DNA of 47,596 nt from a virus, in IMG/VR virus record IMGVR_UViG_3300025921_000691, positions 1 through 47,596 of that record; one strand, 5' to 3'. The position numbers and the translations under genes are program-made. The notes below the pieces were generated by a model. The model saw nothing but the letters and a program-made list of their open reading frames with translations. It did not search any database and was not told where the DNA came from. Below, piece after piece: positions 42,052 to 47,596 of the stretch. Each line of letters starts with the position of its first letter. Positions within the stretch are counted from its first letter, which is position 1.

Positions 42052-42573
42052 TTACCAATCCGCCGCTTGTGAGGCCATTTGCGTTTTTAGCTTTTCTATT
42101 AAAGCTTTCATCGATTCAGAAACCTGTTGCATCGCGTGCTCATATTGCTTTCCTACCATGTTTCTTTTAATCCTTTTGGCATCTTCCAAATCAAAAAAAT
42201 GATCCTCGCCATAATAAACCAGGTCATACTGAAAATTGCTGAAATCGTATTTATAGCGGCCATCCTTGCATTGGATATTTATTTTAAAAGAAACGTATTG
42301 TGTGCCGGTGGTTCCTTTTAAAATTATTTTAATCGCACCGGTGCCGGCAACGGTTTTACTGATCTCATCATTCAGCTGCGTTACATCCTTGCCAGATTTG
42401 AATGCATCCACAATAAACAGCTTCGCATTGCTGTAAAGCTTTTCTGCCGAAACGGAATCAACATTTACCACTTCGGAATATTCGTATTTTCCATCTGCAT
42501 TCTGTGGAATAGAATCAGTCTGGCAAAAAGACAACATAGGCAGCAACAAAGCCACCAGTAATATTTTATTCAT
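42052..42573 (-). CDS. Secreted DUF4468-like lipoprotein
   Basis: A 173-aa protein with a signal sequence ending in LSFC (possible lipidation at Cys 17). The mature part (YSEVVNVDSVSAEKLYSNAK, then YVSFKINIQCKDGRYKYDFS) matches the DUF4468 pattern, a TBP-like fold found in Bacteroidota envelope proteins. The C-terminus is an amphipathic helix. As a leftward gene beside the repressor it is probably expressed in the prophage state and may alter the host envelope. Function unknown. Confidence 0.75.
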   Translation of the reverse strand: MNKILLVALLLPMLSFCQTDSIPQNADGKYEYSEVVNVDSVSAEKLYSNAKLFIVDAFKSGKDVTQLNDEISKTVAGTGAIKIILKGTTGTQYVSFKINIQCKDGRYKYDFSNFQYDLVYYGEDHFFDLEDAKRIKRNMVGKQYEHAMQQVSESMKALIEKLKTQMASQAADW

Positions 42574-42730
42574 CGTTTTAAATTTTTATGCGTTCTAAAA
42601 AACAGGTAAAACAATCATCAAAATGAAACTACTTTCAGAGGATTATTTTTACTCTTTTTAAGTTTACATACTTTGGCCGCACCAACCTTCCTGCATTCGC
42701 ATTTACAGTCAAATTCATTGTTTAGCCACT

Positions 42731-43141
42731 CTACGCTGAGCGGCGACGGCCATCTTTTTTTTGTGGAATCTGTGACTTTAGTTCATCACGTTCCTTTTCC
42801 ACTTCCTTTAATTTTTGCATCAGCTCGATCTCGCGCTCGAGCAGCTGAATAATTTTCTGTTGTGAGTTCATAATAGGTGTTTCTGTTTCGGCTGCAATAG
42901 TTGGTGGCAGATCATTTCGATAAAAATCTGCAGTTGGGTTTCTCCGGAACCGGTACAAGTCGAGTCCAAGATCTTTCAAAGTCTTCTTAAAATCGGAACT
43001 AAATTTTCCACCATTTTTTTCCGCTTCGCGAATATGGTAGTTTATGTTCTGTCTGGACATACCAAACTTCTTTGCAAATGCAGTCTTGTTGCCGCTTTCA
43101 GCTTTGATAAGAAGGTCTAACAGTTGTACTTCGGTTTCCAT
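42731..43141 (-). CDS. CI-like phage repressor (HTH plus coiled coil)
   Basis: A 136-aa protein. Residues ~8-35 form an HTH (LIKAESGNKTAFAKKFGMSR followed by QNINYHIR). The C-terminus is a coiled coil (QQKIIQLLEREIELMQKLKE) for dimerisation or tetramerisation. There is no LexA/CI-type peptidase domain, so induction must work by another route. It is divergent from a small Cro-like gene across an ordered operator. Lysogeny repressor is the best reading. Confidence 0.75.
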   Translation of the reverse strand: METEVQLLDLLIKAESGNKTAFAKKFGMSRQNINYHIREAEKNGGKFSSDFKKTLKDLGLDLYRFRRNPTADFYRNDLPPTIAAETETPIMNSQQKIIQLLEREIELMQKLKEVEKERDELKSQIPQKKDGRRRSA

Positions 43142-43177
43142 GTTTTCTTTGGTTGTTCACATTATTTTTCAAAATGT

Positions 43178-43216
43178 GGAAAACTTTCTTTTCCGTTTCT
43201 TTTCCGTTTCGGAAAA
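43178..43216. promoter_or_regulatory. Lysogeny operator with four half-sites at 11-bp spacing
   Basis: GGAAAA (43178-43183), TTTTCC (43189-43194), TTTTCC (43200-43205) and GGAAAA (43211-43216) start exactly 11 bp apart, one helical turn each. Two of them lie in an 11-bp tandem repeat TTTCTTTTCCG (43185-43195, 43196-43206). A TACATTTG box (43224-43231) for the rightward gene follows directly, so a bound repressor would block it. A minus-strand ACATTTTG-like box lies at 43170-43177. Confidence 0.75.
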
Positions 43217-43301
43217 TAAACTTTACATTTGTTCAAGATTTTTAAAGACGTGCATTAAAATTTCAAAAACAAACGGTAAACGTACACTATAATTTTTAAA
43301 T

Positions 43302-43541
43302 ATGCAAAAAAAAATAAAAGATTTAACACAAGCAGCCTTGTTTGCTGCCGAATTAAAAGCGATCGCCGCTGACGTTACGGAAAAAGACCGGAAAAAATTT
43401 ATGGAGAAATTTAATAAGGGTGCAACGATAGTTTCAAACTATTTGAACGGGAAAGTTGCGAACGCCGACACAGCCGCCGATATGCTTGTTTTCTTCCGTG
43501 CCCAAATTGCAGAACGCAACAAATTAATTCTTCAAAAATAA
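43302..43541 (+). CDS. Cro-like small regulator candidate
   Basis: A 79-aa protein with a helical, HTH-like middle (KFNKGATIVSNYLNGKVANA, then AADMLVFFRAQI). It is transcribed away from the repressor over the shared operator, the usual position of a Cro-type antagonist. Motif strength is modest. Confidence 0.6.
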   Translation: MQKKIKDLTQAALFAAELKAIAADVTEKDRKKFMEKFNKGATIVSNYLNGKVANADTAADMLVFFRAQIAERNKLILQK

Positions 43542-43552
43542 AAATAACTGTG

Positions 43553-43942
43553 ATGCTTCAATTCGATTTCACATCCAATCCAAACGGAAAGTTGTTTAAT
43601 GACATTTTTGGCGATATCCGCCTTCGCAGCAATTCTTTCCAGGCAGGTACAGAATGCGAAATAAGTTACCACGGCCAATTCATGGGATATGCAAAAATAG
43701 AAGTGGTGCGCAGCTTTCCTTTTTCAAAACTTAACGATGCAGCATCTTATCTCAATTGTGGCAAACCGACACCTTACCAGGCATCATTACTGACAAGGTA
43801 TTACAACGGTGGCAAAATGATTTCTGCAGAAACGATTTTTCAAATAATCATTTTCCGTTGGATAGAAAGAAAAATGGAAGCCCAAAATATTTTAATTCAG
43901 GAATGGTGGGATAGTAAACAAACAAATAAAGTCGATTTATAA
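43553..43942 (+). CDS. Hypothetical early-right protein
   Basis: 129 aa from the ATG at 43553; a GTG one codon upstream is the alternative. A small alpha/beta protein (FDFTSNPNGKLFNDIFGDIR, then ECEISYHGQFMGYAKIEVVR). No family recognised. Second gene of the rightward operon after the Cro-like gene. Confidence 0.62.
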   Translation: MLQFDFTSNPNGKLFNDIFGDIRLRSNSFQAGTECEISYHGQFMGYAKIEVVRSFPFSKLNDAASYLNCGKPTPYQASLLTRYYNGGKMISAETIFQIIIFRWIERKMEAQNILIQEWWDSKQTNKVDL

Positions 43943-43952
43943 ATCAATAAAA

Positions 43953-44198
43953 ATGACAAGTATCAATTTTAAAGAATTACCCATAAAAGATCAGGATAAA
44001 CTGATTGAAAGTCTTAAAGGGCTTCCGTTTTTGGAAAACACTATCCGGCTTGTTTTGGAAGATATTGATCCAATGATAGTTTGCGACTATAGCCCTTTCA
44101 TTGACTATCAATATACCGAGGCGGTTTTTGTTTCTCTCTTAAAAATTCAATCAAAGAAAATCTTCCCAAATCCGCTACCAAAAACAACTGCATCATGA
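43953..44198 (+). CDS. Hypothetical small phage protein
   Basis: 81 aa (MTSINFKELPIKDQDKLIES), acidic and soluble. Its last codons overlap the start of the next gene (ATGA). Function unknown. Confidence 0.58.
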   Translation: MTSINFKELPIKDQDKLIESLKGLPFLENTIRLVLEDIDPMIVCDYSPFIDYQYTEAVFVSLLKIQSKKIFPNPLPKTTAS

Positions 44199-44314
44199 AT
44201 AAAATCTTAACCATCGCGGCAAAAATTGTTTATCTGATTTGCCAGGTGTCTGCCTTCGCGATTGTAGAAATAATGGCAGCAGTTTACATGAAAATTTATA
44301 ACTCTAAAAATTGA
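44195..44314 (+). CDS. 39-aa single-helix membrane protein
   Basis: A short frame translating to MNKILTIAAKIVYLICQVSA followed by FAIVEIMAAVYMKIYNSKN. One membrane helix. The ATG overlaps the preceding stop by 4 bp, which argues for a coupled real gene. Function unknown. Confidence 0.55.
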   Translation: MNKILTIAAKIVYLICQVSAFAIVEIMAAVYMKIYNSKN

Positions 44315-44336
44315 AAAACCAAATACAACCGTAATT

Positions 44337-44633
44337 ATGAAAAAGAAATTGATCATTACCTGGAAGCCTGATGTTTTACACATGGTTTCTCATCATGGAA
44401 GTGTTAAAAAGGAAGAGCACAAAACAGTCTTTCATTTTTATTCGGATAATAATTATAAAGGCAAAACGGCCAGATCCGAAAGAGAAGTTTTACGCTGCAA
44501 TTCATTTGAAGCTGCAAATAAGATTTTAAAAAAAAGGAACAGAAAAGAAATCTTGTTTGCAACTTTTGAAGGAAGAAAAACCAGTAGCGAAAAAATCAGA
44601 AATAGCGATCAAACTCAGTGTCGCTTTTTCTAA
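44337..44633 (+). CDS. Hypothetical basic phage protein
   Basis: 98 aa (MKKKLIITWKPDVLHMVSHH), Lys/Arg-rich, possibly nucleic-acid binding. Its last codons form a hairpin AGCGA...TCGCT followed by a T run (44604-44630), which could be a terminator inside the coding end. Function unknown. Confidence 0.55.
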   Translation: MKKKLIITWKPDVLHMVSHHGSVKKEEHKTVFHFYSDNNYKGKTARSEREVLRCNSFEAANKILKKRNRKEILFATFEGRKTSSEKIRNSDQTQCRFF

Positions 44634-44635
44634 AT

Positions 44636-44670
44636 GAACGGTTGAGCAGGTTCGAATCCTGTACCGTTCG
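44636..44670 (+). ncRNA. tRNA-like minihelix: acceptor stem plus T-arm only
   Basis: GAACGGT (44636-44642) pairs perfectly (7 bp) with ACCGTTC (44663-44669), followed by a discriminator-like G. Between them, after TGA, lies a full consensus T-arm: GCAGG-TTCGAAT-CCTGT, with the invariant G-C closing pair, TTC, R57 and A58. D-arm and anticodon arm are absent and no other 5' partner lies upstream at normal distance. The element starts 2 bp after the preceding stop codon. It may be a deleted tRNA gene, an attachment-site remnant or an active tRNA mimic. Confidence 0.55.
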
Positions 44671-44759
44671 CGGTTCATTATTGTACTCAGAATTTGGAAT
44701 ACCCGGTCTTATTTCTATTCGACCGGTACTTTTTGAAACAATTTTTTTAAGCACATATC

Positions 44760-44921
44760 ATGAAAAATCTTTTAAAACAATTTTTGAACAAAAGCCTTTT
44801 TTCAGCGGCCCGGAAATCAACGATGATAAAAGAAGCGGTGGAAGAAGTTTCCAGGCGTTTGACCATTGAAAAATTAGATTCTCTGATCAAAAATGATAAA
44901 GTGCCGGTGTGTCAAAAATAA
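44760..44921 (+). CDS. 53-aa helical phage protein
   Basis: A short frame translating to MKNLLKQFLNKSLFSAARKS followed by TMIKEAVEEVSRRLTIEKLD and so on. Amphipathic and helical, no signal peptide. It ends 12 bp before the beta-barrel-like gene. Preferred to a longer overlapping frame that runs through the tRNA-like element. Function unknown. Confidence 0.5.
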   Translation: MKNLLKQFLNKSLFSAARKSTMIKEAVEEVSRRLTIEKLDSLIKNDKVPVCQK

Positions 44922-44933
44922 AATTTCAATAAA

Positions 44934-45350
44934 ATGAAAAACCTTTTATTTGTTCTTTTACTATCGCCGCTGATCAGCATGGCCCAGCCTTATGCAGAAA
45001 TGGGCAGCGGCATCGAAACGGTTCATCATCGTCCACTGATGAAGATCTCAGCCGGTTACGAATTGAATAAAGTTTCTGTGGAAGCGGTTGAGCAGGTAAC
45101 GATCACCCGGGCAACCAATAGCAATAATTATTTTGGATTAAAAACCGGTTATAACATCCACAATTTTATTCCAGGCGTTGGATATTATTACAACTATCGC
45201 ACGGCCGATGATAAGACGCAAAACCATGCGACACCGGGCTTTTCATTAAAATATGTTTTAGATCTCAATGATCGCGGCGGCGTGTATGCAGAAGGGAATT
45301 ATGTTGAAAAAAGTTTTCAGGTAACGTTTGGATTTCATGCAATTTTTTAA
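44934..45350 (+). CDS. Secreted beta-barrel-like outer-membrane protein
   Basis: A 138-aa protein with a signal peptide (MKNLLFVLLLSPLISMAQ, cleavage after AQ). The mature part has alternating hydrophobic strands (LMKISAGYELNKVSVEAVEQ, NYFGLKTGYNIHNFIPGVGY) and ends in a terminal aromatic (HAIF), a hallmark of outer-membrane beta-barrels. With about 120 residues it could form a small barrel. A phage-encoded outer-membrane protein might exclude superinfecting phages; this is inference. Confidence 0.65.
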   Translation: MKNLLFVLLLSPLISMAQPYAEMGSGIETVHHRPLMKISAGYELNKVSVEAVEQVTITRATNSNNYFGLKTGYNIHNFIPGVGYYYNYRTADDKTQNHATPGFSLKYVLDLNDRGGVYAEGNYVEKSFQVTFGFHAIF

Positions 45351-45367
45351 AATAAAACTTTAAGATA

Positions 45368-45634
45368 ATGTACAACATTTTAGAAGCAAGGATTGAATTT
45401 AAGGGCAATAATATTCAATGCATAACCGTGTTGGTTGATTGTACCAGCAATCAATCTAAACCCTTAAGCGATGTAAGAGCCATTTATGCAGACACGAAAG
45501 CAAGTTGCGGGTATATGAGTATTCCGCCATTAGCAAAAATCAGTGAAAGTTTATTACAGGAAGTAGCTGGCTATGGAATGAAATTAGTTGATAGGGATGA
45601 AATCTTCCCTAAGTGGAAGGCTAAGCACATATAA
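45368..45634 (+). CDS. Hypothetical small phage protein
   Basis: 88 aa (MYNILEARIEFKGNNIQCIT), soluble alpha/beta, with Cys residues at positions about 18, 25 and 47. No family recognised. Co-directional with its neighbours. Confidence 0.58.
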   Translation: MYNILEARIEFKGNNIQCITVLVDCTSNQSKPLSDVRAIYADTKASCGYMSIPPLAKISESLLQEVAGYGMKLVDRDEIFPKWKAKHI

Positions 45635-45654
45635 AATTTTAAAATAAAAATAGT

Positions 45655-45948
45655 ATGAAACTAAATCATGAAATGTGTGACGAGCACTTTAAAGAACTCG
45701 CAATTGAAACAAAAAGATGGATTATTTGCATTGCAATGGAACTTCAAAAAGCTACTGAAATGCATCCGAACTGGCCAACCGATAAAATTCATGCAGCAGC
45801 AATTGTAGGCGAAGAATCCGGCGAACTCATAAGAGCCGCTATTCAATACCAACTCGAAAAGGGAAAGTATTATGAAATGCATAATGAAGCTATCCAAACC
45901 GGTGCAATGTCGATTCGCTTCTTGTTAAACGCTCCTGAAAAAAAATAA
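45655..45948 (+). CDS. MazG-like nucleotide pyrophosphohydrolase
   Basis: A 97-aa protein. The core WPTDKIHAAAIVGEESGELI matches the MazG/dUTPase-like pattern in which EExGEL supplies metal-binding glutamates; a second helix (MHNEAIQTGAMSIRFLLN) gives the partner acidic residue. Such phage enzymes hydrolyse NTPs or ppGpp-like signals. A single-domain, all-helical form is usual in phages. Confidence 0.7.
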   Translation: MKLNHEMCDEHFKELAIETKRWIICIAMELQKATEMHPNWPTDKIHAAAIVGEESGELIRAAIQYQLEKGKYYEMHNEAIQTGAMSIRFLLNAPEKK

Positions 45949-45960
45949 GATCATAAATTA

Positions 45961-46158
45961 ATGCCATCGCCTATAATAAATATTTCTGCACAAGTGAAGC
46001 CGCTTCTTTCCGAAGAGGAAAAAGATTGCCTACATTTATTGTCTCAAATTTTTGTACAAAAAATAATTGTTTATGAAAAAAGCCATCGGTTACATCAGGA
46101 TCAGCACCAAGGATCAGAGCAACTTCTCACTGCCGGGACAGGAGAAATACATCCGTGA
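45961..46158 (+). CDS. Small ORF overlapping the recombinase start
   Basis: A 65-aa frame (MPSPIINISAQVKPLLSEEE, then KDCLHLLSQIFVQKIIVYEK) ending 86 bp inside the recombinase gene. The first 40 residues look like a genuine helical protein; the part in the overlap does not. It may be a small regulator of recombination such as a directionality factor, or a frame by chance. Confidence 0.4.
   Translation: MPSPIINISAQVKPLLSEEEKDCLHLLSQIFVQKIIVYEKSHRLHQDQHQGSEQLLTAGTGEIHP
46049..46062. promoter_or_regulatory. 14-bp perfect palindrome before the serine recombinase
   Basis: TTTTTGTACAAAAA, a perfect palindrome ending 10 bp before the recombinase ATG, within the promoter/leader region. It could be an operator controlling recombinase expression or part of a recombination site. 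Confidence 0.5.
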
Positions 46159-47596
46159 ATACTGCAACCAGCACGACATTGAACTGCATTCGCTTTTTAC
46201 CGATGATGGAAAATCGGCAAAAAATTTTGACCGCCCGGATTGGAAATTACTGGAAAAATTTATTGAAAAACATTTCCGCGATATTGATTATCTCATCGTC
46301 GCCAAGTATGATCGTTTTTCCAGGAACGCAGCACAGGGCCTTTCTAAAATAGAACTGCTGGAAAGAAAATACAAGATCATTATTGTATCTGTGTTTGAGC
46401 AAATGTTCATTGATTACGATTCACCGTTTTTCTTTAAACAACGTGCCGACATGCTGATCAGCGCCGAATTTGAATGGCATGTGATCCGTGACCGCACGAA
46501 ATTTGGAATCCACAATGCATTAAGTGCCGGAAGATTTATCACGCTTGCACCTTTTGGATATACGAACGCTCGGGATGAACAAAATAAACCGATACTGTTA
46601 TTGAATGAAGCAAAAGCGAACATCATTAAAAATATTTATGCCGGCTTTCTTCGCGGCGTATCATTCAAAGAATTGAGTATCGCAGCAAGATCAGAAGGGT
46701 TGACAAATTCAGGCAGGTCGGCCATTCAACGCATTCTTACTAACCCGGTTTATGGCGGATTAATCTTTGTTCCTGCATACAAAAAGGAAACTGAAAAATA
46801 TGTGAAAGGATTGCATCAGGGGATCGTGGCAGAGCATACCTGGTGGGCCGTGCAGCAGCTGATGAACAAAAGCAAAGTGCGTACGATTGTAAATGATGAA
46901 GTTCCTTTAAGATCAGTGTTGCATTGCCATTGCGGCCATCCATTAACAGCCGGCAACAGCAAAGGGAAAACGAAATATTATTGGTATTACAAGTGCAACA
47001 AACACCCGGAAACCAGTTACAGCGCTACCATGTTACACAATCAATTTGATGAATTATTAACGAATCTTTCTTTGTCAAAAATTCATATTGATTACTTACG
47101 TGAAGATGCCAAAAAAGAAATGGAATTACAACTCCAAAACAGAGACATTGAATTGAAGGATTTGAAAAAAGAATTGCACACCACCATCACTAATATGCTT
47201 TCTTTGGAAGAAAAATTTATTACCGGTGATATTCAATCGGAAACATATAAAAGGTGGCATTCAAAATATTCAGCCACAGAAAGCCATTTGCGCCATCGCA
47301 TTGACATGCTCAGCGACAATACGAACGCAACATGGAAACTATTTAATCAGGAACTGCCAAAGCTTGGAGATATCAAATTATTGTATAGCTGGGCTACAGT
47401 TCCACAAAAACAATCCTTTATAAACCTGGTGTTCAACTCACAATTACGATATGTAGATGGTGCCTATCGAACACCTTTTATCCTACCGCTCTTTTCGCTG
47501 AACACTGCGTCGTTAAAGGAAAAAAGGCTGCTCGAAGTGGAGCAGCCAGAGGCAAAATTTGGAGAAAAATTGCTAAGTACCCGGGATGGGAGTTGA
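46073..47596 (+). CDS. Large serine recombinase (phage integrase)
   Basis: A 507-aa serine recombinase from the ATG at 46073 (MKKAIGYIRIS); a TTG two codons upstream is possible. The catalytic domain has YIRIS with S11 as nucleophile and VAKYDRFSRN with the active-site Arg. The recombinase domain (about 170-260) includes APFGYTNA and RILTNPVYGGLIF. A zinc ribbon (LHCHCGHPLTAGN, YYKCNKH) and a coiled coil (~355-420) follow, as in phage integrases such as phiC31 and Bxb1. It integrates and excises the prophage. It ends at the window edge; the attachment site beyond is unseen. Confidence 0.93.
   Translation: MKKAIGYIRISTKDQSNFSLPGQEKYIREYCNQHDIELHSLFTDDGKSAKNFDRPDWKLLEKFIEKHFRDIDYLIVAKYDRFSRNAAQGLSKIELLERKYKIIIVSVFEQMFIDYDSPFFFKQRADMLISAEFEWHVIRDRTKFGIHNALSAGRFITLAPFGYTNARDEQNKPILLLNEAKANIIKNIYAGFLRGVSFKELSIAARSEGLTNSGRSAIQRILTNPVYGGLIFVPAYKKETEKYVKGLHQGIVAEHTWWAVQQLMNKSKVRTIVNDEVPLRSVLHCHCGHPLTAGNSKGKTKYYWYYKCNKHPETSYSATMLHNQFDELLTNLSLSKIHIDYLREDAKKEMELQLQNRDIELKDLKKELHTTITNMLSLEEKFITGDIQSETYKRWHSKYSATESHLRHRIDMLSDNTNATWKLFNQELPKLGDIKLLYSWATVPQKQSFINLVFNSQLRYVDGAYRTPFILPLFSLNTASLKEKRLLEVEQPEAKFGEKLLSTRDGS

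Noticed and set aside
44618-44869. 83-codon plus-strand frame over the tRNA-like element
   Set aside because: The protein has no sensible composition, and a better-packed 53-codon gene starts at 44760 in another frame.

Overview
The window comes from a member of the Bacteroidota, most likely a Chitinophagaceae-like soil or freshwater bacterium. The evidence is the TAnnTTTG-type promoter boxes, the lack of clear Shine-Dalgarno sequences, the AT-rich spacers before start codons, Bacteroidota-specific families (ORF6N, KTSC, DUF4468-like) and a Bacteroidota-type DGR reverse transcriptase. It holds two mobile elements side by side and no clear chromosomal housekeeping gene. It begins exactly at the start codon of a tyrosine recombinase and ends exactly at the stop codon of a large serine recombinase, so the outer ends of both elements lie outside.

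Region 1 (1 to about 8.2 kb) is visibly more AT-rich. It is a small integrative element: tyrosine recombinase, ORF6N protein, an unknown 449-aa protein, an excisionase-like HTH protein, a plasmid/phage-type replication initiator, a set of small secreted or membrane proteins, a gene broken by an in-frame TGA, and a family protein often seen on such elements. A perfect 12-bp inverted repeat flanked by GTACCCC repeats near 8.1 kb is the best candidate for its right end.

Region 2 (about 8.2 to 47.6 kb) is a prophage, probably siphovirus-like because a tape measure protein is present and no sheath is recognisable. Its left arm carries a TOPRIM/SF3 primase-helicase, an HNH-like protein and a complete diversity-generating retroelement (DGR). 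The DGR has two variable-protein genes, a 74-bp template repeat and a reverse transcriptase. Template and variable repeats differ only at template adenines: 14 and 17 of the 19 adenines are replaced, and none of the 55 other positions changes. A dense cluster of GTTACAA/TTGTAAC boxes follows. The late region (15.8 to 41.8 kb) runs in the order tail fibre, lysis cassette, capsid protease-scaffold, major capsid, tape measure, Dam-type methylase, portal, tail proteins, terminase. Three late operons start with the same promoter architecture: CTTGTCCCC, exactly 29 bp to a TAnnTT box, and a start codon 4 to 5 nt further on, which implies leaderless late mRNAs. A fourth, weaker copy precedes the lysis genes. 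The right arm (41.8 to 47.6 kb) has leftward cargo genes (a small membrane protein and a DUF4468-like lipoprotein), a CI-like repressor facing a small Cro-like gene across an operator with four half-sites at exact 11-bp spacing, then small accessory genes, a 35-nt tRNA-like minihelix, a beta-barrel-like secreted protein, a MazG-like pyrophosphohydrolase and the serine recombinase.

Family assignments are from motif recognition by eye. No database search was run.
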